Of a DNA stretch of 64,000 nt, positions 33,464 to 44,890 are shown piece after piece. The translations under genes were made by a program, and so were the position numbers. Below the pieces are notes generated by a model. The model did not search any database and was not told the origin of the DNA. It was given only the letters and a program-made list of their open reading frames with translations. The DNA comes from Thelephora terrestris (taxonomy: Eukaryota; Basidiomycota; Agaricomycetes; Thelephorales; Thelephoraceae): positions 310,001-374,000 of the forward strand of contig WIUZ02000015.1 of assembly GCA_015956445.1 (NCBI GenBank), written 5' to 3'. The stretch's first letter is position 1. Every line of letters starts with the position of its first letter.

Positions 33464-36400
33464 ATGTCGTCTCAGCTTACCTCTCTCGTCCCCGTCCTTG
33501 AAGGTCCCAACTATCAGCGATGGGCCCCTGCCGTCAGAAGCTTCTTGATGGCACAAGGACAGTGGAGACTGATGAAGAAAGGAAAGCCCACCAAAACGGT
33601 ACGACCATATGTAGCAGCTGTCCCTGCCACCGATGATGCTGAAGAAATTCCGGCACAGGAGGGAGGTGAAGACATTGACGAAGACGCGCTCGAAGCATGG
33701 GAGGAAAACAATTCCAAAGCCCTTGGAAATATATTCCTGAGGCTAAGCCCTGACATCCAGGCAAAACACAAGTCCGAAGAGGACGCTTGGGCCCTATATC
33801 AGGCAATCGATGCGGAATATGGGAAACCCGGTGTAATGGGGATCTATTCAGAGTTCAAAAGCGCTCTGGACGTACAGATCCCCGGAAATGCTGACCCCAT
33901 CCCGGCAATAGATAAAATCATGGCCCATTTTGGTCGACTTGCTGAAGCAAATGCAGCAGTCCCAGATTTCATCAAAGCCATGATGATACTCTCCCGGATG
34001 CCCCCTGCCTACGATTACCTTGCCCAGATCCTCTGCCAGGCCGACGATATCGGTAAAGTCCAGATCGATGAGCTGAGGAAAATGGTCAAACTGGCCTGGG
34101 AGCAGAAGTCCAGCTCCCGTCGCTCCGGACAACAAGCACAAAAGTTGTCCAACGTACAGCGCGCCCCTGGGAACCCAAATTTCCAGCAGCAGCAGCAGCA
34201 GCACGACGGGAGCCAGCCCCAAGGCCAAGGCCGAGGACGAAACCGTCGAGGACAAAGAGGAGGTCGAGGAAGATTCCAGCAACAGGCTCAACAAACTGAC
34301 GAGTCTCAAATGCCACCTCCCCCTCCACAACCTCCGGTTCCCTCCGGCTCTAACATCTCGGTCTCGGACTATGGTTTTGCCTCCATGGCGGCTTTTCCCA
34401 TACGCCATCCCCCCGTCCATCGTCAAGGCACAGGGGCCCCTTCCTTCTACCCCTCCGTACAGGAGGCTAGGGACCTTGCAGCACGTATAAGCGTGAAGCC
34501 TTCGATTGAGACCCTAAAAAGGCTGGAACGCTCTTATGAGCAGACAATCGATCCTCGCCCCCGCAAAAAGGCGCGTACTCCGCCGGGCGAAGATGAAGTA
34601 AGCCTGGGATGGTCGGATGAAGAGATGGATGTTGTCTCCCCTGCGTCGGTTGCCGGTCCGTCTGGCCTTGGTGGAAGGTATGAAACAAATTTAGTGTTGA
34701 GTAACGAAACTAACGACTCCACAGCACCTGAAGATAAGTCTAGGTCTTCAGTAGTAGCTTCCAAATATATTTGTTTTACCTTGTCTGCCCCGAGTGAAAC
34801 TGAAGCTGTGTGGATGCTCGATTCTGGAGCATCCCGGCACTTTACTTTTGACATAAACGACTTCGTGGAGTACGAGGCTATTGAGTCCATTCCTTTAAGA
34901 ACAGCGACCAGCTTCACGACGATTATTGGTAAAGGAACAGTGGTCCTCCACATAAACGAAAAGGCCGTTCGACTAAGTCCTGTCTATCATGTCCCAGACA
35001 TCTCCCATAGGCTGCTGTCCCTTGGTCAGTTCCTCAAAAGCGGACTCCTCTCGAGGGGGAGTGCTCGCGAAATCTCACTCTATGAGGAAGAAACAGAATT
35101 TCTTACCTTCCACCCTCGAACCGAGGATGACAGTATTTACGTCATCAAAACTCTCCTCGGAGCGCAACTTACTGCTGCCAAAATTGAGACCATTTATAGT
35201 GCTGATTTTGAAATCATGCACCGCCGACTGGCTCACCCCTCAAAAGAAGTGATCCAAAAGGCTGGGAAACATGTCAAGAATTTTCCTCATGTCGAAATCC
35301 CAAAAGAGCACCTCTGCACTGGATGTGCGCAAGGAAAGATGACAAATAAAACCTTTCCCCCATCCAACACCAGAGCAAGCACCCCTTTCGAGCTGATCCA
35401 TTCGGATCTAAAAACCTTCCCCATTGAATCCTATCGCAAGTACAAGTACTCAATCGTCTTCTATGACGACTATACCTCACACGCCTGGACCATGAATTTG
35501 CGCACTAAGGACGCTGCACTGATGGCTACCAGACACTTCCTGGCTATGGTTGAAACCAAGTACCAGAAGAGAGTACGTCGATGGATGTCCGATGCCGGGG
35601 GGGAGTACACGTCCCTAACATTTACGACGATGCTCAAGGAAAAAGGGATTGAGATCCTCCAATCTATTCCGCATGCACACCAACAAAACGGTCGCGCGGA
35701 AAGGATCATTCGAACATTGATGGATAAGGCAGAATCCATGAGATTACAGGCTTGCCTCCCTCAGTCTTGGTGGGAATTCGCCCTTGACCACGCAACTCAC
35801 GTTTACAATCGAACGCCGAACCGTCGCCTAAATTGGCAGACTCCATTCCAACTATTAAATGGAAGTAAGCCTTCAATTGATCACCTTCGGGTCTTCGGCT
35901 GCGGAGCCTACGTCTTCATCCCGGAAGAAGTACGGATAAACAAACTCGCGCCCCGATCAGAGTTGATGACCTACCTGGGTACTCACCCGGGAGGAAAAGG
36001 ATGGATCTTTATGCGCGGACCCAACAACATCATTTTCTCCGCTGCTCAGGCCACCTTCGATGAGTTGCACTTTCCAAAGTGCCCAACTGCCAGTGTACGG
36101 CGAAACACACGGCTGCAATCTACTGCGCCACCCCTACCCAGTCATCACTGTCATAAAGACGGTGACTGCCAGTGTCCCCTTCCAGGAGGACAAGAGGAAG
36201 ATGACGCAGCACCCTCAGCGCGTCCCAAACCTACCCCCAAGCCTTCCTCAAAAGGCAAGGAACGTGCTATTGAGCCCGCACCACGGCCGCAGACGCCGGT
36301 GCAATCTAGAGCGCCCAGTTCGGAGCCGCCAAGATCACCTACACCCAGCTCTAGCTCTGATTCCGGCCCTGAGGATGCACCACCCGCCCCGCCAACAATT

Positions 36401-38356
36401 ATGCCTCCGTCACCTGTTAAGACTCGGAGGCCTCAGCGTGAGCAAAAGGTACCGGCCAAGCCCGGCAATGTTTACGGTAGTAAGCATCCGGTAGAAATAA
36501 TTAAATCTACCCGGCGTATGAAGGATTGGAAGAAGGTTGTCGGAGATTTTTCCGTAGCACCTAGGCGCGGGCGAAGTTCAGGAGCAGCTCCCGGACCTAG
36601 CACGCAGCCACTTCCTGAGAGAGAATCCTCCGCTGAGGAAGAGACTGAAGCGGCGTCAGAGTCCGAAGATGAGGTCGAAAAATCCGTTGAACCATCCGGA
36701 TTCACCACCCCTGAGGAAGACACTGACGCCCTTCTAGCTAGGCTATGCCGGGAAGGGGGAGTAGAACTCCAAAACCTCTTAATTTCGAAAGCCGTCTCAC
36801 CAACCGCCAACGAAAAAACTCCAAAAGAATGGAAATACCGAGACATCGCCACACTACCACAGGCAGAACTCGAGGAATGGAGGACAGCCTGCAACGAAGA
36901 GTTGGAAGCTCTTCGCAGGCGCAAGGTATACGACCTGGTAGAGCGCCCTCGAGGCCGCAAGGTTATCAAAAACCGCTGGGTATTCGACCAGAAACCAGAT
37001 GGTCGCAAGAAAGCCCGCTTAGTAGCAAAAGGCTTCTCACAGGTTGAGGGAATGGACTATGATGCCGTGTTCTCCCCCGTTGTCCGATTCGAGACAGTGC
37101 GCCTAATATTTGCAATGGCCGCCCTCGGAGGATGGGTCCTCAAAGGACTTGATGTTCGAAACGCGTACCTATACGGCGAACTCGACGAGGAAATATACAT
37201 GGAACAACCAGAGGGATTCGTAGCTCCAGGAAAAGAGACCCATGTTCTCCGCTTAAAGCGTGCCCTCTACGGACTGAAACAAGCCGGGCTCGCATGGTGG
37301 CGAGCCCTGAAACGGTCCATGGAAAAGCTCGGATTCAAATCCTTGAGCTCAGATGCTGGGATCTTCATCTACCAGGATAAAGATGGAAGATTCGTGATTG
37401 CATTAATCTACGTAGACGATGCCATCTTTACCGGACCCCACACAGCGCTTACGGAGCAGCTCAAGGGGGAGTTTATGAAGATATGGGAAACCAGGGATTT
37501 AGGGGACCTAACCGATTTCCTCCGCATGAGGATCACCCGACATGGCAGCAAAATCTCCATAGATCAATGCGCCTACCTTCAAACGGTCCTTGAGCGATGT
37601 GGGATGCAAAATGCTAAAGTCGCAACAACCCCTCTCCCGGCCGGGTATGTGCCGACTCCGTCGACAGAGGTAGCATGCCCGGAAAGACGAAGCAGGTTCC
37701 AAACCATAATTGGTTCCTTACTATACCTCATGCTGGGTACCCGACCAGATATCGCCTTTGCGGTTACCAAACTTGCGCAATATGCTGCAAACCCATCAAA
37801 AGAGCACGTCGAGAAAGCGCTGTATATCTGCCGCTATTTAATCGGGACTTCCAAATATCGATTAACCTACGACGGAGATTCACGGGAAGGTATCTCAGCC
37901 TGTACCGACTCAGACTGGGCTTCAGACCCCACTCAGAGACGATCCCAAAGTGGATACTTTGTCCGAATGGCAAAAGGGCTCATCTCATGGACCTCAAGAG
38001 CGCAGAAAACCATTGCGCTATCGTCCACTGAGGCTGAATACATGGCGCTCTCCGATTGTAGCCGCCAAGTAGTCTGGATGCATACCCTACTGGGGGAGCT
38101 CGGCTACGACCTTAAAGCCATCCCAATCTGCGGAGATAACCAAGGATCGATCTTTATCGCCTCAAACCCGGTTACTGAAAAGAGGTCGAAACACATCGAC
38201 ATCCGCTATCATTATATTCGCGAGGTCATCAATGATGGACGCGTGGTAGTGTATTTCATTCCCGGAGATGACAATCCCGCGGATCTCCTGACGAAGAACC
38301 TTGGAGTCGTCAAACTCAGAAAATTTAGAGATGCCTTAGGCCTTGAATTCTTCTGA
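33464..38356 (+). CDS. gag-pol: Copia gag-pol polyprotein (1630 aa)
   Basis: Order of domains is Copia-type, with integrase before reverse transcriptase. Gag-like N-terminus (LVPVLEGPNYQRWAPAV), a Gln-rich and Arg/Gly-rich segment in place of an obvious zinc knuckle, protease (WMLDSGASRHFTF), GAG pre-integrase (HRRLAHPSKEV, CTGCAQGKM), integrase core (FELIHSDLKTFP, FYDDYTSHAWTM, HAHQQNGRAERIIRTL), a long Ser/Pro-rich linker, reverse transcriptase (KNRWVFDQKPDG, GLDVRNAYLYGELDEEIYM, LIYVDDAIF), RNase H (TDSDWASDPTQRRSQSGY, SSTEAEYMALSD, SKHIDIRYHYIRE). The single frame is uninterrupted. Confidence 0.95.
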   Translation: MSSQLTSLVPVLEGPNYQRWAPAVRSFLMAQGQWRLMKKGKPTKTVRPYVAAVPATDDAEEIPAQEGGEDIDEDALEAWEENNSKALGNIFLRLSPDIQAKHKSEEDAWALYQAIDAEYGKPGVMGIYSEFKSALDVQIPGNADPIPAIDKIMAHFGRLAEANAAVPDFIKAMMILSRMPPAYDYLAQILCQADDIGKVQIDELRKMVKLAWEQKSSSRRSGQQAQKLSNVQRAPGNPNFQQQQQQHDGSQPQGQGRGRNRRGQRGGRGRFQQQAQQTDESQMPPPPPQPPVPSGSNISVSDYGFASMAAFPIRHPPVHRQGTGAPSFYPSVQEARDLAARISVKPSIETLKRLERSYEQTIDPRPRKKARTPPGEDEVSLGWSDEEMDVVSPASVAGPSGLGGRYETNLVLSNETNDSTAPEDKSRSSVVASKYICFTLSAPSETEAVWMLDSGASRHFTFDINDFVEYEAIESIPLRTATSFTTIIGKGTVVLHINEKAVRLSPVYHVPDISHRLLSLGQFLKSGLLSRGSAREISLYEEETEFLTFHPRTEDDSIYVIKTLLGAQLTAAKIETIYSADFEIMHRRLAHPSKEVIQKAGKHVKNFPHVEIPKEHLCTGCAQGKMTNKTFPPSNTRASTPFELIHSDLKTFPIESYRKYKYSIVFYDDYTSHAWTMNLRTKDAALMATRHFLAMVETKYQKRVRRWMSDAGGEYTSLTFTTMLKEKGIEILQSIPHAHQQNGRAERIIRTLMDKAESMRLQACLPQSWWEFALDHATHVYNRTPNRRLNWQTPFQLLNGSKPSIDHLRVFGCGAYVFIPEEVRINKLAPRSELMTYLGTHPGGKGWIFMRGPNNIIFSAAQATFDELHFPKCPTASVRRNTRLQSTAPPLPSHHCHKDGDCQCPLPGGQEEDDAAPSARPKPTPKPSSKGKERAIEPAPRPQTPVQSRAPSSEPPRSPTPSSSSDSGPEDAPPAPPTIMPPSPVKTRRPQREQKVPAKPGNVYGSKHPVEIIKSTRRMKDWKKVVGDFSVAPRRGRSSGAAPGPSTQPLPERESSAEEETEAASESEDEVEKSVEPSGFTTPEEDTDALLARLCREGGVELQNLLISKAVSPTANEKTPKEWKYRDIATLPQAELEEWRTACNEELEALRRRKVYDLVERPRGRKVIKNRWVFDQKPDGRKKARLVAKGFSQVEGMDYDAVFSPVVRFETVRLIFAMAALGGWVLKGLDVRNAYLYGELDEEIYMEQPEGFVAPGKETHVLRLKRALYGLKQAGLAWWRALKRSMEKLGFKSLSSDAGIFIYQDKDGRFVIALIYVDDAIFTGPHTALTEQLKGEFMKIWETRDLGDLTDFLRMRITRHGSKISIDQCAYLQTVLERCGMQNAKVATTPLPAGYVPTPSTEVACPERRSRFQTIIGSLLYLMLGTRPDIAFAVTKLAQYAANPSKEHVEKALYICRYLIGTSKYRLTYDGDSREGISACTDSDWASDPTQRRSQSGYFVRMAKGLISWTSRAQKTIALSSTEAEYMALSDCSRQVVWMHTLLGELGYDLKAIPICGDNQGSIFIASNPVTEKRSKHIDIRYHYIREVINDGRVVVYFIPGDDNPADLLTKNLGVVKLRKFRDALGLEFF

Positions 38357-38432
38357 GCACATACCTCCAACTTACTACAGTCCAGTTCCCACCAATGAAG
38401 TTATACAGGGAGCTGTACTTAGTAAGGGGGAG

Positions 38433-38785
38433 TGTTGAACCGAAGGTCTGTGCCCGGCAACGGGTCAACCGGCTCTACCGCTTCGTGCGAGAGCCGATGC
38501 CGGAGAGCGCTGAATAAGCGACCCGAAGGGACGGTGTCACATCAGTGACCCGATCGATCGGTATGACGCGCGCGTGCCTTAAGCCGCCGCACGGACCATG
38601 CATCAGTCACACTGTATAGATGTGACGTTAATAGAGTAGATAGTATATATACCCCTCATGTGTCCATAGATCAATCAATCGCTTCTCTCTCTCTCTCTCC
38701 CACTTGCACTACTATATCTTCCCCTCTCAGGTAAGAACTAGAGTACGCCATGTAGTAGTATAGAATATACTCTACCTGCTCAACA
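38433..38785 (+). repeat. Copia 3' LTR
   Basis: 353 bp, nearly identical to 32414-32762; the TC run is 4 bp longer. Confidence 0.95.
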
Positions 38786-40320
38786 AGCTGTTCCTGCTCG
38801 TACTCGGTCTTCGGGTCTCGTCTACGATCTCTCCTTTCCCGCCGCCGTCGGTCATCATCCTCCAGTGCGGTGAACTCGGAGTCCCAATCCTCCGACGTTC
38901 CTGGGGACGACGGATCTGATGGAGATCCCCCTCGTCGTCGTCGTCGTCGTCGCGATCGCCCACGATTGGTTCGGGATCCATCCCGGGAGCCACCTCCCGC
39001 GCGACTAGGTCCTCGTCGTGGTGGGTGGTTCGGGCCTCCACCCCCTCGCCCTGGCTCATCGCCTGAGCTTGAGCCGTCTCCTGGGTCTTGGTGGCCATGG
39101 TTACTAGGCTGGGGGTCGGCTTGAGGTGTCGATGGGTTTGGGTTCTGTCCAAACCCGACCTCGTGGGGTTGGGTAACGCTCCTTCGTCGTTCACCACCAT
39201 CCCCGCGATCTTCTGTGCTGTGTGCACCCGCGTCCATTTGGCGTTGGTTTGCATTTGTTTTGAGGCGCCTCGCTGCTCGCTGTTCACGGCTTGCTTCTGA
39301 TGCCGCTCTCCATCGTTCCAGCGCCTCCTCGGTTCCCAGTCCAAACCGTTGTGGCTGGTTCCGAGTCCGAACCCAGGCCTCCCCTGGTGTTTCCCGCCTA
39401 TCGTGTTGCTGAGCCTCCACTTGGGGTTGCCTTATTGCGTCCTCAGGCACCACTTCTTGGTTGTCCTCCTCTGACGCGTACAGCGATTCGATGTCAGATC
39501 TCGGCCTCACAATTGGCGCGGAGTTAGAGTCCCGGTTTCCACCGTTCGTGGATTTCGGCTCTGCTTTTATCGGACTACGGGCAGGCACCCGTGCTTCATA
39601 GGTTCTTTTCAGTTCGTCCATTCCCTCTCGTACGATCCACTGGTCGTCAATTACGTCTCCAATTCTTTTAAATAGTAATCCCAATCGGGATTCATGAGTT
39701 TTAGCCGTGGACTGGAGTTCGGCTGCGTCCCGACGCACGCCGTGGATCTCGATCCGAGTATCCCGTTGCTCCTGACGAGCACTTTGAATCTCACTTCTGA
39801 GATTCCGCTGCTCTTGGACTAATTCAGTCCTTAAGTTCTTTTGCTCTCGCGCTATCCCGCGAATCGTTTCCACGATTTCACGATCCAAAGCGGTTCGTGC
39901 ATTTTGGGATCTGGTTGTGTGTTGTTCCGTCACATCCGTCTCAGCGATCACCGAATCTTCTGAACTGACGCTTCCGCCCAATCCCCGATCACTTTGCATC
40001 ACCGTGCCAGGTTCCGATAAGGATTCCTCCCGGTTATACGCGGGGTTCTGTCCCGATACCAATGTGTCGCGCATCGGTTCTCTTTCGATCCTGGGGTTCC
40101 CGGTTGCTCTGGGATCCTGCCCCACCTGTTCCGTGTAACTCGGTGGGGCTGTGTCTCTGATAGTTGGTCCGGTCGCGACAGGAGTACTCCTGTTGGTAGG
40201 CCTAACTGTGTCGGGTGCAACAGGGGGTTCCCTGTTGGTTAATCTAGTTGCGTCTGGCGCGACTGGATTCTCCCCGTTGGCTGGTCTGGCTGGCAAACGA
40301 ATCACCATCCATGGGGTTTG
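38786..40320 (-). CDS. gag: Chromovirus gag, N-terminal/middle part
   Basis: Open minus-strand region between the Copia and fold-back insertions. Composition is Gag-like: Pro/Thr/Asn-rich repeats (VAPDATRLTNREPP), a long charged coiled-coil segment (REQKNLRTELVQEQRNLRSE), then Arg/Gly-rich basic tracts and RRRRRRRGG. No enzyme motif. It belongs to the same element as the zinc-knuckle part at 31200-32413. Confidence 0.7.
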
Positions 40321-40489
40321 AGCCCCTTCAGCTATCTTTTCTCCATGGGTCATGGACCATACATCGTGACAATTCTCCATGGGTCATGGGCCATGCAACG
40401 TTGTACAACGCGTTGTACAACCCATGACCCATGGAGAAAAGATACCATTGTACAACCCATGACCCATGGGTAATGGAATAGTATCCGTT

Positions 40490-41290
40490 GCCCATGCCCC
40501 ATGGGTTGTACAACACTATCCATTCTCCATGGGGCATGGGTTGTACAACTCTATCCATTTCCCATGGGTCATGGGTTGTACAACACTATCTATTTCCCAT
40601 GCCCCATGGGTTGTACAATGCTATCCAATTCTCATGCCCCATGGGTTGTACAACACTATCCATTTCCCATGCCCCATGGGTTGTACAACACTATCCGTTC
40701 CCCATGGGTCATGGGTTGTACAACGCTATCCTTTCTCCATGGGGCATGGGTTGTACAACACTATCCATTTCCCATGCCCCATGGGTTGTACAACGCTATC
40801 CGATTCCCATGCCCCATGGGTTGTACAACGCTATCCTTTCCCCATGGGTCATGGGTTGTACAACACTATCCATTCTCCATGGGGCATGGGTTGTACAACG
40901 CTATCCATTCTCCATGGGGCATGGGTTGTACAACACTATCCATTTCCCATGGGTCATGGGTTGTACAACACTATCTATTTCCCATGCCCCATGGGTTGTA
41001 CAATGCTATCCGATTCTCATGCCCCATGGGTTGTACAACACTATCCGTTCCCCATAGGGCATGGGTTGTACAACACTATCCATTCTCCATGCCCCATGGG
41101 TTGTACAACGCTATCTGTTCCCCATGGGTCATGGGTTGTACAACACTATCTGATTCCCATGCCCCATGGGTTGTACAATGCTATCCATTCTCCATGGGGC
41201 ATGGGTTGTACAACACTATCTATTTTCCATGCCCCATGGGTTGTACAATGCTATCCAATTCCCATGCCCCATGGGTTGTACAACAGCATC
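40490..41290 (+). repeat. 35-bp tandem array, left arm (about 23 units)
   Basis: Period 35, measured between successive GTTGTACAAC cores (for example 40505 to 40540). Each unit has that 10-bp perfect palindrome, a CTATCC linker and a CCATG-N4-ATGG element whose centre varies. Confidence 0.92.
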
Positions 41291-41594
41291 ATATGCCCAT
41301 GGGGCATCAGTTGCAGAATGGTGTCCTTTCTCCATGTCCCATGGATTATATCACTATTCCAGGAAAGGAGATACTTTATAAATCAACCATTAGCTGTGTG
41401 AATTTGAAAAAATTAGACTCTGTTTGTATGCATGATAGACCATATATCAGTTTGTGGCTCTAACCTAATGGAAACTAAACTTAACCTGATAATAGCCACA
41501 ACCTAATCCTCAATCTAACTTGAGCCAATGTAAACTTGACCCATGAACCTAAGCCTAACCTAATCCTAAACCTGGTCTAATCCCAAATCTACTC

Positions 41595-41752
41595 CTAACC
41601 TGACCTGACCTGACCTAACCTAACCTAACCTTATCTGACCTGAACCTACACCTAACCTAACCTAACCTAACCTAACCTAACCTAACCTAACCTAACCTAA
41701 CCTATACCTAAACTAACCTATACCTATACTAACCTATACCTAACCTAACCTG
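41595..41752 (+). repeat. CCTAA pentanucleotide tract, left arm
   Basis: Mostly (CCTAA)n with CCTGA and CCTATA variants. It is an internal mirror of 42403-42566, not a chromosome end. Confidence 0.9.
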
Positions 41753-42402
41753 GTATGGGCAAACCTAACCTACCTATCATGACCTGTTTCAGCCTAATGT
41801 CATGTATGCCAGCCAAGACTAACTTCACCCAGTTGCAAACATATGACTTGGGTCACAGGACCATAAAGCAAACTGCAGTCCCCTCACTCTGTGCCCAACC
41901 ATCCGATAAGCCCACGGACGCACATATATATCATCAGCAACCCAGCATCATGCTTATCACCCATGTTCAACCACAAACCACTCTCACCCTTTGTTCTGTG
42001 CCATCTCAAAGCCTAACCATAACTCTAGCTCACCCACCCATATTCATCCTTGTGTGGAATATGTTATAAGTCTATAAACCATATGTTTGTAGTCCACTTG
42101 CTTGTGGGCCCAAGGAGGTGGATGAACTTGAGTTGTGGTTTGTCTGTGAGATGGCACAGAACAAAGGGTGAGAGTGGTTTGTGGTTGAACATGGGTGATA
42201 AGCATGATGCTGGGTTGCTGATGATATATATGTGCATCCGTGGGCTTATCGGATGGTTGGGCACAGAGTGAGGGGACTGCAGTTTGCTTTATGGTCCTGT
42301 GACCCAAGTCATATGTTTGCAACTGGGTGAAGTTAGTCTTGGCTGGCATACATGACATTAGGCTGAAACAGGTCATGATAGGTAGGTTAGGTTTGCCCAT
42401 AC

Positions 42403-42566
42403 CAGGTTAGGTTAGGTATAGGTTAGTATAGGTATAGGTTAGTTTAGGTATAGGTTAGGTTAGGTTAGGTTAGGTTAGGTTAGGTTAGGTTAGGTTAGGT
42501 TAGGTTAGGTGTAGGTTCAGGTCAGATAAGGTTAGGTTAGGTTAGGTCAGGTCAGGTCAGGTTAGG
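42403..42566 (-). repeat. TTAGG pentanucleotide tract, right arm
   Basis: Reverse complement of the left-arm CCTAA tract, with the same variants in mirrored order. Confidence 0.9.
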
Positions 42567-42879
42567 AGTAGATTTGGGATTAGACCAGGTTTAGGATTAG
42601 GTTAGGCTTAGGTTCATGGGTAAAGTTTACATTGGCTCAGGTTAGATTGAGGATTAGGTTGTGGCTATTATCAGGTTAAGTTTAGTTTCCATTAGGTTAG
42701 AGCCACAAACTGATATATGGTCTATCATGCATACAAACAGAGTCTAATTTTTTCAAATTCACACAGCTAATGGTTGATTTATAAAGTATCTCCTTTCCTG
42801 GAATAGTGATATAATCCATGGAACATGGAGAAAGAACACCATTCTGCAACTGATGCCCCATGGGCACAAGATGCTGTTG

Positions 42880-44890
42880 TACAACCCATGGGGCATGGGA
42901 ATTGGATAGTATTGTACAACCCATGGGGCATGGAAAATAGATAGTGTTGTACAACCCATGCCCCATGGAGAAAGGATAGCGTTGTACAACCCATGGGGCA
43001 TGGAGAATGGATAGTGTTGTACAACCCATGGGGCATGGGAATTGGATAGTGTTGTACAACCCATGACCCATGGGAAATGGATAGTGTTGTACAACCCATG
43101 CCCCATGGAGAATGGATAGCGTTGTACAACCCATGCCCCATGGGGAAAGGATAGCGTTGTACAACCCATGAGGCATGGGGAAGGGATAGTGTTGTACAAC
43201 CCATGCCCCATGGAGAAAGGATAGTGTTGTACAACCCATGACCCATGGGGAACGGATAGTGTTGTACAACCCATGACCCATGGGGAACGGATAGTGTTGT
43301 ACAACCCATGACCCATGGGGAACGGATAGTGTTGTACAACCCATGGGGCATGGGAAATGGATAGTGTTGTACAACCCATGGGGCATGAGAATCGGATAGC
43401 ATTGTACAACCCATGGGGCATGGGAAATAGATAGTGTTGTACAACCCATGACCCATGGGAAATGGATAGTGTTGTACAACCCATGCCCCATGGAGAATGG
43501 ATAGCGTTGTACAACCCATGGGGCATGGGAATTGGATAGTGTTGTACAACCCATGAGGCATGGGGAAGGGATAGTGTTGTACAACCCATGCCCCATGGAG
43601 AAAGGATAGCGTTGTACAACCCATGACCCATGGGGAACGGATAGTGTTGTACAACCCATGGGGCATGGGAATCGGATAGTGTTGTACAACCCATGCCCCA
43701 TGGGGAATGGATAGTGTTGTACAACCCATGACCCATGGGGAACGGATAGTGTTGTACAACCCATGGGGCATGGGAAATGGATAGCATTGTACAACCCATG
43801 GGGCATGGGAATCGGATAGCGTTGTACAACCCATGCCCCATGGAGAATGGATAGCGTTGTACAACCCATGACCCATGGGGAATGGATAGCGTTGTACAAC
43901 CCATGACCCATGGGGAATGGATAGTGTTGTACAACCCATGGGGCATGGGAATCGGATAGCGTTGTACAACCCATGCCCCATGGGGAAAGGATAGCGTTGT
44001 ACAACCCATGACCCATGGGGAACGGATAGTGTTGTACAACCCATGCCCCATGGAGAAAGGATAGCGTTGTACAACCCATGGGGCATGGAGAATGGATAGT
44101 GTTGTACAACCCATGGGGCATGGGAATTGGATAGTGTTGTACAACCCATGACCCATGGGAAATGGATAGTGTTGTACAACCCATGGGGCATGGGAATTGG
44201 ATAGCGTTGTACAACCCATGCCCCATGGGGAAAGGATAGCGTTGTACAACCCATGAGGCATGGGGAAGGGATAGTGTTGTACAACCCATGCCCCATGGAG
44301 AAAGGATAGCGTTGTACAACCCATGACCCATGGGGAACGGATAGTGTTGTACAACCCATGACCCATGCGGAACGGATAGTGTTGTACAACCCATGACCCA
44401 TGGGGAACGGATAGTGTTGTACAACCCATGGGGCATGCGGAACGGATAGTGTTGTACAACCCATGACCCATGGGGAACGGATAGTGTTGTACAACCCATG
44501 GGGCATGGGAATCGGATAGTGTTGTACAACCCATGCCCCATGGGGAAAGGATAGTGTTGTACAACCCATGCCCCATGGAGAAAGGATAGCGTTGTACAAC
44601 CCATGACCCATGGGGAACGGATAGTGTTGTACAACCCATGCCCCATGGGAATCAGATAGCGTTGTACAACCCATGCCCCATGGAGAATGGATAGCGTTGT
44701 ACAACCCATGGGGCATGGGAATTGGATAGTGTTGTACAACCCGTGACCCATGGGGAACAGATAGCGTTGTACAACCCATGGGGCATGGGAATTGGATAGT
44801 GTTGTACAACCCATGCCCCATGGGGAAAGGATAGCATTGTACAACCCATGAGGCATGGGGAAAGGATAGTGTTGTACAACGTTGCATGGC
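42880..44890 (-). repeat. 35-bp tandem array, right arm (about 57 units)
   Basis: Same 35-bp unit as the left arm in inverted orientation, but more than twice as long, showing that arrays expand or contract independently of the flanking arm sequence. Confidence 0.92.

Larger units (their letters stand above)
32414..38785 (+). mobile_element. Ty1/Copia LTR retrotransposon nested in the chromovirus
   Basis: 6.4-kb element on the plus strand with LTRs 32414-32762 (349 bp) and 38433-38785 (353 bp), ends TGTTGAACC...GCTCAACA. The LTRs differ by two substitutions that I can see and a longer TC run in the right copy. After the left LTR is a primer site matching the anticodon arm of initiator tRNA-Met; before the right LTR is a purine tract (taagggggag). 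One long gag-pol frame fills the interior, preceded by a small leader frame. It looks whole and young. The flanking pentamers are catgg and agctg, so no target duplication is visible. It lies in the chromovirus gag region, in the opposite orientation. Confidence 0.95.

Noticed and set aside
41755-42400. Paired 104/118-codon frames on opposite strands (MGKPNLPIM...)
   Set aside because: They are the same inner-arm sequence of the palindrome read twice, with no start context, homology or codon signal.
41595-42566. True telomere or chromosome-end fusion
   Set aside because: Tracts are short, pentameric, variant-rich and sit symmetrically within the arms of a palindrome inside a retrotransposon.
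40490-44890. CRISPR-like array
   Set aside because: There are no unique spacers; units are contiguous 35-bp satellites and the genome is eukaryotic.
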